The notes: generated by a model not told the origin, from the sequence alone. 40,191 nt of DNA from Halieaceae bacterium (GCA_011524755.1 WTJR01000165.1:21168-61358), one strand, 5' to 3'; positions 28,944-39,139 are shown, counted from the stretch's first letter. Numbers and translations: made by a program.

Positions 28944-28957
28944 GATATGTCCTGAGG

Positions 28958-29734
28958 TTACTCGGTTTTACGCTCAATGAGCTCAACATTGAATAGGGAG
29001 GGCCAGCGCTTGCCACCCAACCAAATTGCACCTGTTTTGGGATCTACCGCAATGCCGTTCAAGACGTCTGTATCACGTCGCCGTTCACCGCGCGGAAGTA
29101 ATCCACGAAGATCAATAATACTGGTGATTATGCCTGAAGTGGGGTCTATTCGAACGATCTGGTCTGTCAGCCACACATTTGCCCAGATTTCCCCGTTGAT
29201 CCACTCGAGTTCATTGAGACGAGACACACGCCTACCGTCGTAAGTCACCTCAATCGTTCTTTTCACCTTACCGTCTTCCCAAACGGCTAGCCGGTGAGTG
29301 CCATCCGAGATCCAGAGTTGGCTGCCATCGCTGGTAACGCCCCAGCCCTCTCCCAAGAGGGGATGGGTTTCGATGATTTCCATTGAATTGGGATCCAATA
29401 CCAGCAAGTCCTGAGACCGCCAGGTGAGCACATAGATCCTACCATTGAGTTCAGCGAGCCCCTCGGCAAAATACTGATCGGGTAGTTGAGTGACCTTGCG
29501 GTTCGCCATGGATGGCCAGTCGTAGCGAGCAACGAAGGATTCACCGTAGAGGCCAGAACTTACCCAGAGCGCGTCATCCCAGATCAATAAACCCTGAGTG
29601 AAATGACCGCGGTCAATAGCACGCGTCTCTTTGGCGACGTAGTCGAATATCTGCGGTGGATTAGCAGTCGCCGTCGAGGCCAATGCCAGGCAGGCCACCA
29701 GTGCGATTGCGCTTTGAAGTATGACGTTTTTCAT
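28958..29734 (-). CDS. Glutaminyl-peptide cyclotransferase (glutamine cyclotransferase family), exported
   Basis: Signal peptide MKNVILQSAIALVACLALASTATA; HFTQGLLIWDDALWVSSGLYGES, LNGRIYVLTWRSQDLLVLD, VLNGIAVDPKTGAIWLGGKRWPSLFNVEL. Confidence 0.88.
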   Translation of the reverse strand: MKNVILQSAIALVACLALASTATANPPQIFDYVAKETRAIDRGHFTQGLLIWDDALWVSSGLYGESFVARYDWPSMANRKVTQLPDQYFAEGLAELNGRIYVLTWRSQDLLVLDPNSMEIIETHPLLGEGWGVTSDGSQLWISDGTHRLAVWEDGKVKRTIEVTYDGRRVSRLNELEWINGEIWANVWLTDQIVRIDPTSGIITSIIDLRGLLPRGERRRDTDVLNGIAVDPKTGAIWLGGKRWPSLFNVELIERKTE

Positions 29735-29739
29735 TAGCG

Positions 29740-31752
29740 CTAGCCTTTCACCAAACGCCGCTTCAAAAACCGCGCTGGTGAGACAGCTTGGTGAAGGTAG
29801 CGGGTCACAGGAGGCGGTGCGTCCATCATCTGAGACACTAGAAGTTCGGACAGCAGCGGCGCAGACGTCAAACCGCGAGACCCCAGCCCTGTCAAAACAT
29901 ACAAGCCTTTTATGTTTGGCTGCTTCTTGTCGATTAGGCGCTTTCGGTCGTGCCGAAGCTGCTCGTAGGTGGTCATGAACTCGGTTTCATTCGGTACGGG
30001 GCCGGCAATGGGCAGGTAATCAGCCGTAGCGCAACGGACGGCTGCTTGCCCTGTGCGATTTTCAGAGCCAATCGCGGAGTCCAGACAGGGGAGGTTTGAC
30101 AGCAGTTGTTGAATGTTGGTCTCGTGATCTGCTTCGCGCTCTTCCGTCGATGTTTCGTTGAGCCCATAGGTGGCGCCAATACAATGCACACTCCCTTTCG
30201 CAGGTGGTGTGTATCCCGCATGACAGACCGTGCACTTCAAATCCTTTAATGCGCCTTGAGACGGGAGCAGGGTGGTTTGTCCTCGGATCGGTTGCAGCGG
30301 CAACCAATCTAGCCTCGCATCCTTCACCGCTTCCCATGCCGTTGTGACGACGGCCGTATCACCGGTGGCAACACAGTCTCCCGTAGCGGCGATGGCAAAC
30401 CACTGGTCATCATCACTTTGGCGCAGCGTCGTATCGCCGAGACCTTCGATAACCGTGATATTTGGATGGTTGAGAAGTTCAGCACAAATGGCGCGCGGAT
30501 GAAGCCAGCCTGAGTCCGGGTAATGCTGAGCGCCCTGAGTTAGAGCTATCCCCGCGATTGATGATGCCACCTCACGACTCACGACCTTGAGCGGACTGTC
30601 CTCATCATCGAATGCAGAGGCTAATCGCTCGAGTACATCGTCCGATGACAATTGAAGGTAGCCTGATAGCGCACCGTCGATGCCTTCCTCAAGTGAACCC
30701 TCGCGAAACTTTCGCTGGTGGTGATCAACTGAAAACTCATAGGCGGTCAGCGAAAAATCAGCTAACTTGCCGTGCTTGTGAGAGGGTCGGGTGTAAATGA
30801 CGCCCTGTGGTTGTGTTGAGCCACCCGAGCCAATGGTGCCCCGCTCGAGTACGGTCACGTTGCAGTTACGCTCAGCGAGTCTTCGTGCAATGTGACTACC
30901 CGCGAGGCCTGCACCCAATACAAGGCATGACTGTGGCTTTTCGGTGCAGGCGGGTTGATCCCAGGCCGTGGGTCTTACAGGCGCCACTTGCTCTTCATTT
31001 GATGCCTGACACAGGTCTAAAACGCCGTGTAGGCACTCCCGCTTTCGACCGAAGCCAGGCCGCTTCGACACCTTGAAGCCAACATGCTCGAGCGACCGAC
31101 GCACGTCGCCTGAGGCCGTAAATGTGGCGGCATGTGCGGCATCGCGACTGAGGTTTGCCACACCGCGCAGCACGTCCGCTGTCCACATAGCTTCATTTCT
31201 CGAGGGTGTGAAACCGTCTAAGAACCACACATCGACCCACCGGTTTCCATAGGACTCGAGATCATCGAGTGCATCCGAGACATCCTCCCACCAAAAATCG
31301 ACGGTTAGGCCATCGATTAACTCAGATCGTCGGTGACAGCCGGGAATCGGCGACGGCCAGCGCTGGAGAATGGTTTCAAACTCCTGACTTAACGAAGCCC
31401 ATCGAGCGCTGGCTGCGCGCAGCTGAGACCGTGAAAGTGGGTGTTTTTCAATGGTGATGACATGGCAGCGTGCCCCCGCAGGGCCATGCTCCGACCAAGC
31501 CTGCAGGATGAGCGCCAGATTGAGTGCGGTTCCCAGGCCCAGTTCACCAATGGTGAGTGTTTCGCCAGCTTGTAGGGCCTGCATGCGGTTGATCACGTCG
31601 CCGCCCTCAATAAAGACGTAGGTGCTTTCAGCTAGCCCGTCCTCGGGGGAGTAATAATCGTCATCGAATTCGCTAGATCGTGGCGTTTCTTTTATAAAAT
31701 CGAGACGCGGGCGCGACATTAGGCGCCAATCTTTGTTGCCACGCTCGATCAT
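29740..31752 (-). CDS. mnmC: Bifunctional tRNA mnm5s2U methyltransferase/FAD-dependent oxidoreductase MnmC
   Basis: PRSSEFDDDYYSPEDGLAESTYVFIEG, VWFLDGFTPSRNEAMWT, then the FAD domain CLVLGAGLAGSHIARRLAERNCNVTVLERG. Confidence 0.95.
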   Translation of the reverse strand: MIERGNKDWRLMSRPRLDFIKETPRSSEFDDDYYSPEDGLAESTYVFIEGGDVINRMQALQAGETLTIGELGLGTALNLALILQAWSEHGPAGARCHVITIEKHPLSRSQLRAASARWASLSQEFETILQRWPSPIPGCHRRSELIDGLTVDFWWEDVSDALDDLESYGNRWVDVWFLDGFTPSRNEAMWTADVLRGVANLSRDAAHAATFTASGDVRRSLEHVGFKVSKRPGFGRKRECLHGVLDLCQASNEEQVAPVRPTAWDQPACTEKPQSCLVLGAGLAGSHIARRLAERNCNVTVLERGTIGSGGSTQPQGVIYTRPSHKHGKLADFSLTAYEFSVDHHQRKFREGSLEEGIDGALSGYLQLSSDDVLERLASAFDDEDSPLKVVSREVASSIAGIALTQGAQHYPDSGWLHPRAICAELLNHPNITVIEGLGDTTLRQSDDDQWFAIAATGDCVATGDTAVVTTAWEAVKDARLDWLPLQPIRGQTTLLPSQGALKDLKCTVCHAGYTPPAKGSVHCIGATYGLNETSTEEREADHETNIQQLLSNLPCLDSAIGSENRTGQAAVRCATADYLPIAGPVPNETEFMTTYEQLRHDRKRLIDKKQPNIKGLYVLTGLGSRGLTSAPLLSELLVSQMMDAPPPVTRYLHQAVSPARFLKRRLVKG

Positions 31753-31860
31753 ACTGATAAGCTCTCACCTCGGAGAAGCGCCCACACTTCCGTGTGGAAA
31801 TTATAAGAAAGCGGCGCGTTTACACTGTTCATTGTTCGATCAATTTGTTGGGAAGTAATC

Positions 31861-32361
31861 ATGGCCTTGGGTAATTCTACGATGACATACGACCAGTTGG
31901 GCCAGCTAACGGCTCACTTGTTGCACAAAGCGTTCATCGAGACAACACGCACGGTCTCCAAAGGCGTGTTTCGGCGTCTTGTTGACGGCGAAGTAGTCCC
32001 TATCACCCAACTTGAATTTGAGGGCGATGAAACGGTTCAGCTCAACATGAAGCTGCACATGTCTGCTTATCGTGGTGACATCAACTACACGCGATTCCGA
32101 GACGGCGTGGTGGCACTGCTTCAGGAGCTTATGACGGCGCTCAGCAAAGAGGGTGCGTTGAAAACTTTCACGGCGAACGACGCAGACGGCGTTGCAACCA
32201 ATACACGCCTTTTAGGCGCGTCGGGACCCACGCAACATGGGGAAGACATCAACGTCCTCATGGTCGCAATGACGCCCTCGCAGAGTGAGCCCAAGATTGT
32301 CGTTGAGTTGATGTATATGGATCCGGATCAGTTCGTGTCAGCCAAGCGCGGCGAGTCGTGA
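31861..32361 (+). CDS. Conserved-looking hypothetical protein
   Basis: Intact 166-aa ORF in a gap between divergent and convergent neighbours; no recognised domain. Confidence 0.65.
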   Translation: MALGNSTMTYDQLGQLTAHLLHKAFIETTRTVSKGVFRRLVDGEVVPITQLEFEGDETVQLNMKLHMSAYRGDINYTRFRDGVVALLQELMTALSKEGALKTFTANDADGVATNTRLLGASGPTQHGEDINVLMVAMTPSQSEPKIVVELMYMDPDQFVSAKRGES

Positions 32362-32831
32362 TCTAACAGTTCCACCGAAGGTGGCGGTACGACTGTCACG
32401 GTTTTCTTCTCAGTCGGTGCGATCACGCGAGATTCGCCTCGACACACTTCTTTCCCATCCTGATTCTTGACGGACAGCGCCATGGTGACCCACGGCTTGC
32501 GCGCGTGCTTGTCGGTTACCGTTAAGCCAATGCTAAGGGTATCTCCCAGAAAAATGGGCGATCGAAACTCGAGGTTCTGGCCGAGATAGACAGTGCCCGG
32601 CCCCATGAACTCAAGTCCAATCACTGCGCTCACGAAAGCACCAATCAACATGCCATGACCAATACATTCGCCGAACTGCGTGGTAGCCGCATACTCGGGA
32701 TCGAGGTGCAGGGGGTTGTGATCGCCCGATACGACGGCAAAAAGTTCGACATCTCGCGCTGTGACTAAGCGGCTAACTTCGATACCATCTCCGATCGCGA
32801 GTTCGTCAAACGTTATGTTGGTGATGTCCAT
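32328..32831 (-). CDS. MaoC-like (R)-specific enoyl-CoA hydratase
   Basis: ELFAVVSGDHNPLHLDPEYAATTQFGECIGHGMLIGAFVSAVIG hydratase-2 motif. Confidence 0.9.
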   Translation of the reverse strand: MDITNITFDELAIGDGIEVSRLVTARDVELFAVVSGDHNPLHLDPEYAATTQFGECIGHGMLIGAFVSAVIGLEFMGPGTVYLGQNLEFRSPIFLGDTLSIGLTVTDKHARKPWVTMALSVKNQDGKEVCRGESRVIAPTEKKTVTVVPPPSVELLDHDSPRLADTN

Positions 32832-32901
32832 GGGGGTACCTCGCGGAAACGGCTGTTGAGTCGTTCAAAAATACCATAATCAAAAAAACGGGGTTAACCG
32901 A

Positions 32902-34587
32902 ATGCAAGCCGATATTTCTGCGGCCATTGCCGCGCGCTATGATGATCTCAACATCGAATGGAATGTTGACGTGACAGCGTATCCGTCGATTGTTGCTTTG
33001 TTCGAGGAGGCAATGACCGACTTCGCGGATATGCCAGCGTGTTCGAGCGTAGGGCATGCGCTCTCCTATGCTGAGCTAGACACCTTATCGGCTAACTTTG
33101 CGAGCTGGCTGCAGAATGAGTCAGGGTTGGCCCGCGGTGATCGCGTCGCGATACAGATGCCCAATCTGATTCAGTATTTGGTCGCCTGCTTGGGAACGCT
33201 CCGCGCGGGTATGGTCGTGGTAAATACCAATCCTCTCTACACAGAGCGAGAACTCGAGCATCAGCTGAACGACTCGGGCGCCCGCATTTTGGTCCTACAG
33301 GCGAACGTGGCCGAAACAGCGGCCAATGTGGTCGCGAAAACGGGTATTGAGAAAATTGTGCTGACCGAAATCGCGGATCTTCACCCAGCGCCCAAGCGCT
33401 GGCTGTTGAATGCCGCTGTTAAGTACATCAAAAAAATGGTTCCCAAGGTCAGTTTGCCCAATGTCATCAAGTTCAATGACGCATTAAAGCAAGGCGCTCA
33501 AAAGCAGTTCACTCCCGTAGCATTAAACCTCGATGATTTGGCGATGTTGCAATACACAGGTGGGACAACGGGGGTTGCGAAGGGGGCCATGCTCTCCCAC
33601 GGCAACATTGTCGCCAACGTCATGCAGATTGACGGATTTTTTGAAACCTTTGGCATCGATGCCAAGGGCAGTGTGTTTATGCAGCCGCTGCCGGTCTATC
33701 ACATCTACGCGTTCACCGTGTCCATGTACTCGCTCCGTAAGGGAGCGCACACACTGTTCATTCCTAATCCTCGTGACTTGGGCTCAGTTGTAGACGCATT
33801 CGAGAAATATCAGCCCACCGTTTTTGCAGGTCTTAACACCTTATTCGTGGCGCTGTGTAACGACGAGCGATTTAGAAGCATCACTTTTGAAAATCTGCAG
33901 CTAACCATGTCGGGTGGTATGGCGCTAACGCAGGCCGCTGCCGAGCGATGGGCAGAAGTCACCGGTTGCAATGTTTATGAAGGCTACGGATTGACTGAGA
34001 CCTCACCAACAGCGACAACAAACCCGGGCAATGGTCGTCAGTTGGGTACGATTGGTATTCCTGTGCCACAGACTTACGTTAAAACGGTGAGTGACACAGG
34101 TGAAACCCTGGGCTTTGGCGAGGCTGGAGAGCTGTGCATTAAGGGTCCTCAGGTAATGCAGGGTTACTGGCAGCGTCCCGAAGCGACAGCGGATGTACTT
34201 GATTCTGAGGGTTGGTTTTCGACGGGTGACGTCGCGGTCATTCAGCCCGATGGCTACATTAAGATTGTCGATCGCATTAAGGACATGATCATCGTCTCTG
34301 GATTCAATGTGTATCCGAACGAGCTGGAAGACGTCTGCGCCAAGCATCCGGGCGTGCTCGAATGTGCCGCGGTTGGCTTGCCATCAGAGGCAACAGGAGA
34401 GGCAATTCGTCTGTATGTTGTGAAGGCTGATGATGCGCTTACCGAGGATGAGGTGATCGCGTACATGCGCGAGCAGGTGACTGCCTACAAAGTGCCAAAG
34501 TCGATTGTTTTCAAGGATGATCTGCCCAAAACCAATGTGGGTAAAATCCTTCGTCGGGAGCTGAGAGACCTCGCTGCCGAAGGGTGA
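32902..34587 (+). CDS. fadD: Long-chain-fatty-acid-CoA ligase FadD
   Basis: AMP-binding motif LQYTGGTTGVAKGAMLSHGNI, EGYGLTETSP, SGFNVYPNELEDV, PKTNVGKILRRELRD. Confidence 0.94.
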   Translation: MQADISAAIAARYDDLNIEWNVDVTAYPSIVALFEEAMTDFADMPACSSVGHALSYAELDTLSANFASWLQNESGLARGDRVAIQMPNLIQYLVACLGTLRAGMVVVNTNPLYTERELEHQLNDSGARILVLQANVAETAANVVAKTGIEKIVLTEIADLHPAPKRWLLNAAVKYIKKMVPKVSLPNVIKFNDALKQGAQKQFTPVALNLDDLAMLQYTGGTTGVAKGAMLSHGNIVANVMQIDGFFETFGIDAKGSVFMQPLPVYHIYAFTVSMYSLRKGAHTLFIPNPRDLGSVVDAFEKYQPTVFAGLNTLFVALCNDERFRSITFENLQLTMSGGMALTQAAAERWAEVTGCNVYEGYGLTETSPTATTNPGNGRQLGTIGIPVPQTYVKTVSDTGETLGFGEAGELCIKGPQVMQGYWQRPEATADVLDSEGWFSTGDVAVIQPDGYIKIVDRIKDMIIVSGFNVYPNELEDVCAKHPGVLECAAVGLPSEATGEAIRLYVVKADDALTEDEVIAYMREQVTAYKVPKSIVFKDDLPKTNVGKILRRELRDLAAEG

Positions 34588-34616
34588 TATCAAACGTGTC
34601 TTGAATTGAGGAACGC

Positions 34617-37600
34617 GTGAGTAAAAGTCATGAGGGCCGCATCGAGCGGCTAGTTCCTCAACATATTTCATACCCCGAGCAACTCCCGGTTGTTGCGCGC
34701 AGAGACGAAATCATGCGCGCTATCGCCGAGAATCAGGTTGTCGTGATCGCCGGTGAGACAGGCTCGGGTAAGACCACGCAACTGCCCAAGATGTGTCTCG
34801 AGCTGGGCCGTGGCCGCGAAAAGCGCATAGGTCATACCCAGCCCCGCCGAATTGCCGCTCGTGCCGTATCAAGTCGTATTGCTGAAGAGTTAAACACCAC
34901 GGTGGGCGGCCTGGTCGGTTATCAGGTGCGCTTCAATGACGATGTCACCGAGCAAACCGCCGTAAAAGTGATGACTGACGGTATTTTGCTGACGGAGCTA
35001 TCGCGAGATCGTCAGCTTCAGGCGTATGACACGCTGATCATTGATGAGGCGCACGAGCGAAGCCTCAATATCGATTTTATTCTCGGGTATCTGAAGCGAT
35101 TACTGCCAAAACGTCCTGATCTGAAAGTCATCATCACGTCGGCAACGATCGACGTAGAGCGTTTCAGCCAGCACTTTAATAATGCCCCCGTTATCGAGGT
35201 CTCCGGACGTACTTACCCGGTAGATGTCCATTATCTCGACAGTGTGGAGGACCGCGATCGAGGATTACAGCGGCAGGTATCTCAGCTTGTCGATGACATA
35301 GAGGCGGAGCGGTATGGTCCTCGTGGTGATGTCCTGGTTTTCTGTCCGGGTGAACGGCAAATACGTGATCTCGCTAAAGAGCTCCGCGGTCGTGAGCGGA
35401 TTCAGGTATTACCTCTCTACGCTCGCCTCAGCAATGCCGAGCAGAACCGTGTCTTTAACCGCACCGGTGCCGGTATGCGCGTCGTCCTTGCAACCAACGT
35501 GGCGGAGACATCGCTGACGGTGCCCGGTATCCGCTATGTCATTGATCCGGGGGATGCCCGCATTAGTCGATACAGTCACCGATCTGGTCTTCAGCGGTTG
35601 CCAATTGAATCTATCTCACAGGCGAGCGCTAACCAGCGCAAGGGGCGCTGCGGTCGGGTGGCTGAAGGGGTGTGCTTCAGGCTGTACTCAGAGCAGGATT
35701 TTGTTTCGCGCCCTGAGTTTACTGACGCCGAGATTTTACGCACCAATCTTGCGTCGGTGATTCTGAGAATGCTGGAGCTGGGCTTGGGAGACGTTAGGCA
35801 GTTTCCTTTTGTCGACCCGCCCGACCCCAAAATGGTCCGTGACGGGTTTCGACTGCTGACGGAGTTGGGCGCTGTTGATGGTAATGCCAAGCTCACGCCC
35901 CTCGGTCGGGCCATGGCGAAGCTACCGGTCGACCCAAAATTGAGCCGTATTTTGTTGGATGCAGCGAGCCGTGACTGCCTGAATGAGGCGCTGGTCATTA
36001 TCAGTGCGCTGTCGGTTCAGGACCCACGCGAGCGACCCCAAGAGAAGCGTGCGCAGTCTGATCAGCAACACGCAAGATTTAATAACCCCCAGTCGGATTT
36101 CATTGCCTGGCTGAATCTATGGCAGTACCTGGAAGAGCAGCGACAGGCCCTGAGCCAAAATCAGTTTCGTAAGTTGTGCGATCGGGAGTTTCTTTCGTAT
36201 TTGCGTATCAGGGAGTGGCGTGAGGTTCACTACCAGCTGGTGGTCTCGTGTCGTCAGATGAAGTTTCGGGTAACCGAACTAAAATCCTACGAGGATAAAT
36301 ACGAGGCAATCCACCGTGCGCTGTTGTCGGGCTTGTTGGGCAATATCGCTCAGCAAGATGAGGGCCGGCGGTTCAATGCTGCCCGCAACCGGAAAGCTCA
36401 GGTGTTTCCGGCGTCGGGACAGTACAAAAAGCCGCCTAAATGGTTGGTTGCAGCCGAACTGGTGGAGACCTCACAGGTCTTCGCTCGCCAATGCGCCGCC
36501 ATCGAGCCCGGCTGGCTTCTCGAGACCAACCCGGCGCTTCTCAAACGCCATCACTATGAGCCCGCCTGGAATGCGCGCTCGAGTCGTGTCATGGCCAAGG
36601 AGCGGGTGTCGCTGTTTGGTTTAACCATCAGTGACGGGCAAAGGGTGCATTACGCGGGTATCGATCCGAAAACCTCGAGATCCATCATGATTCGTGACGG
36701 TCTGGTATCGGGAAATTATCGCCAGCCACCGGATTTCTTGAAGCACAATTTAAAACTCGTTAACGATGTTATGGAGCTTGAGTCGAGGACTCGACGGCGA
36801 GACCTCCTGGTCGACGAAGAGTCGATGGTCCGGTTCTACGATGAGCGACTTCCAGCGGACTGTGCGAGCGGGGTAGCGCTTGATAAGTGGTTGCGTCGTG
36901 ACGAGGCCGCTGCGCAAAGCCTCAGGATGAAGCGAGAACAAGTACTAACCCGCGACCCGGGTGGTGAGGTTGAGGCGCAGTTCCCGAAGACACTCACGGT
37001 AGGCGACATTAGCTTTCAGTTGAGTTACCAGTTCGAGCCCGGGGGTAATCGTGACGGTGTCACGGTTACCATTCCCCGCGCGCTGATGAACCGTGTACCG
37101 CGATATCGTTTTGAATGGTTGGTCCCGGGCCTGTTGAGGGACAAATTGATAGCCATGATCAAGGGCTTACCCAAACAACTGCGCAAGCAACTCGTACCAG
37201 CACCGGATGTTGCAGACGCATTGCTGGAGCGCCTGATACCAGCCGACGAACCACTGTCTCATGCGCTGACCCGAGAAATTAAGGCCCTTCGCTCCGTCAG
37301 TGTTTCGACCAGCGATTGGGCGCAGGTGGATATTGAGTCGTTTTATTTGATGAATATCCGCGTAGTAGATGATCGTAAAAAACTACTTGGAGAAGGTCGT
37401 GACCTAGCTGCGTTGGTATCCGAGTTTCGCAGCAATTCACCGGTGGAGGTGGTCACCACTAGGAACAATCTCGAGCGGGTCAATGTAACGCGCTGGGATT
37501 TCGATGATTTGCCAACGGAGTGGCGCGGCAAGTCAGCAGGCGCGGAGGTATTGGCCTACCCCGCGGTGATTAAGGAGGGGTCGGGACAACTATCCGTGCG

Positions 37601-38363
37601 CCTCCTCGATTACCCGGTGGAAGCCGACCGCCAGCACCGCCTCGGTGTGGCCGGGCTCCTGCTTCAAAGTGATCTAAAAACTGCGAAATACCTTAAAAAG
37701 CAGCTATTTGTCGATAACATGTCAAAACTGGCTCTTGCTGGTGCCCGTTTGGAGCGAGAGTCGTTGGTAGATGCCATTATCGAGGGTGGTTTATGGCAGC
37801 TGCTCGATGGCGTAAAGCTACCAAGATCGCAAGATGAGTTTGCGTCGGTTCAACGCGCCGTCACAGCACAGTGGGTGCCCCATGTGCTGGAGATGGGTAA
37901 CCACTTGGCGCAAGCGATTAAGGTTGCGTCTGATACGTGGACTGTACTCTCGCGTTACGGCGCGAATGAGTACGCGGAGGCGCGGGCAGACATGGAGCAG
38001 CAATTGCAAATGCTCTTCAGTCCGAAAAGCCTTATCGAGACCCCCTCAGAGTGGATAACCTATTACCCTCGGTACCTCAAAGCGATCGCAAATCGTGCCG
38101 AGCGCCTGCCAGCGCAGGGTGGAAAGGACGATAAGTCCATGGCAATGCTGTTACCGCAAGTCCAGCGATTGAATGATGGCAAGAAACGCTATCCTGGGCT
38201 CGACGTTCTGTGTCCCGAGGCAGTTCGGTTTCGCTGGATGCTAGAGGAGTTTCGCGTGTCCTTATTCGCTCAGCAGCTGGGTACGAAATTACCCGTCTCG
38301 GCCAAGCGCCTAGATCAGCAGTGGCAAGCAGTTGAGGGGTGGATGACAAATAATCCGCGTTGA
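34617..38363 (+). CDS. hrpA: DEAH-box ATP-dependent RNA helicase HrpA
   Basis: GETGSGKTTQLPKMCLELG, DEAHERSLNIDFILGYLK, SATIDVERFSQHF, NVAETSLTVPGIRYVID; 1248 aa; GTG start. Confidence 0.96.
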   Translation: MSKSHEGRIERLVPQHISYPEQLPVVARRDEIMRAIAENQVVVIAGETGSGKTTQLPKMCLELGRGREKRIGHTQPRRIAARAVSSRIAEELNTTVGGLVGYQVRFNDDVTEQTAVKVMTDGILLTELSRDRQLQAYDTLIIDEAHERSLNIDFILGYLKRLLPKRPDLKVIITSATIDVERFSQHFNNAPVIEVSGRTYPVDVHYLDSVEDRDRGLQRQVSQLVDDIEAERYGPRGDVLVFCPGERQIRDLAKELRGRERIQVLPLYARLSNAEQNRVFNRTGAGMRVVLATNVAETSLTVPGIRYVIDPGDARISRYSHRSGLQRLPIESISQASANQRKGRCGRVAEGVCFRLYSEQDFVSRPEFTDAEILRTNLASVILRMLELGLGDVRQFPFVDPPDPKMVRDGFRLLTELGAVDGNAKLTPLGRAMAKLPVDPKLSRILLDAASRDCLNEALVIISALSVQDPRERPQEKRAQSDQQHARFNNPQSDFIAWLNLWQYLEEQRQALSQNQFRKLCDREFLSYLRIREWREVHYQLVVSCRQMKFRVTELKSYEDKYEAIHRALLSGLLGNIAQQDEGRRFNAARNRKAQVFPASGQYKKPPKWLVAAELVETSQVFARQCAAIEPGWLLETNPALLKRHHYEPAWNARSSRVMAKERVSLFGLTISDGQRVHYAGIDPKTSRSIMIRDGLVSGNYRQPPDFLKHNLKLVNDVMELESRTRRRDLLVDEESMVRFYDERLPADCASGVALDKWLRRDEAAAQSLRMKREQVLTRDPGGEVEAQFPKTLTVGDISFQLSYQFEPGGNRDGVTVTIPRALMNRVPRYRFEWLVPGLLRDKLIAMIKGLPKQLRKQLVPAPDVADALLERLIPADEPLSHALTREIKALRSVSVSTSDWAQVDIESFYLMNIRVVDDRKKLLGEGRDLAALVSEFRSNSPVEVVTTRNNLERVNVTRWDFDDLPTEWRGKSAGAEVLAYPAVIKEGSGQLSVRLLDYPVEADRQHRLGVAGLLLQSDLKTAKYLKKQLFVDNMSKLALAGARLERESLVDAIIEGGLWQLLDGVKLPRSQDEFASVQRAVTAQWVPHVLEMGNHLAQAIKVASDTWTVLSRYGANEYAEARADMEQQLQMLFSPKSLIETPSEWITYYPRYLKAIANRAERLPAQGGKDDKSMAMLLPQVQRLNDGKKRYPGLDVLCPEAVRFRWMLEEFRVSLFAQQLGTKLPVSAKRLDQQWQAVEGWMTNNPR

Positions 38364-38413
38364 TATTCATACTTTTTGTTAAAGTAGCGCCAAGCAGATG
38401 AGAGAAATTCAGA

Positions 38414-39139
38414 GTGTCACCAGCATCTAATCCAGTTATATCGGCAGTCCTAGCGATCTGGCTTTCGATTGCGGTGTCGCCGGCCACGGCGAATGACGAC
38501 CCCTTTGAGTCACTCAATCGCGAGATTCTCGAGTTCAACGATGCCGCTGATGCAGCAATCCTAAGACCGATTGCGGTTGCCTACGACGAAACCGTACCCA
38601 AGCCCATTCGGCGTGGATTGATGAACGCCTACGATAACCTGACCGATGTGAACGCAGCGGTAAACGCCTTGCTTCAGGGTAGGCCGGGATACGCCGTAAA
38701 AAATACGGGACGTGTGCTAATTAATACGACGTTCGGTTTGCTGGGCGTCATCGATGTTGCCAGTGACATGGGTATTGAACCTTACGAGACTGACTTCGGG
38801 CATACCCTTGCTCGCTGGGGTGCGCCGGAGGGACCGTATGTCATGGTGCCATTTCTCGGGCCTCGAACATTCCGGTCCGGTATTGGCGATATCACTGACA
38901 GCTTTATGTCAGCCAACGACTACGTATTTGATGATGACCTCATTACCTGGGGATCAAGAGGCTGGCGGGCGCTAGAGTACCGAGCGGACCTTCTGGAGGC
39001 CGAGGACCTCATTACGGGTGATCGCTATGTCTTCATTCGCGACGCTTACCTACAGAACCGCGAGGCCTTGGTGAATGATGGCGTGGTTGAAGATACGTTT
39101 TCTGACTTCGAAGAAGACGAGTGGGACGAGGATTTTTAA
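38414..39139 (+). CDS. mlaA: MlaA/VacJ family phospholipid transport protein
   Basis: DPFESLNREILEFNDAADAAILRPIAVAYDETVPKPIRRGLMNAYDNL and DFGHTLARWGAPEGPYVMVPFLGPRTFRSGIGD; GTG start. Confidence 0.94.
   Translation: MSPASNPVISAVLAIWLSIAVSPATANDDPFESLNREILEFNDAADAAILRPIAVAYDETVPKPIRRGLMNAYDNLTDVNAAVNALLQGRPGYAVKNTGRVLINTTFGLLGVIDVASDMGIEPYETDFGHTLARWGAPEGPYVMVPFLGPRTFRSGIGDITDSFMSANDYVFDDDLITWGSRGWRALEYRADLLEAEDLITGDRYVFIRDAYLQNREALVNDGVVEDTFSDFEEDEWDEDF

Noticed and set aside
38398-38430. Short ORF MREIQSVTSI* overlapping the mlaA start
   Set aside because: Out of frame, no SD, likely chance.
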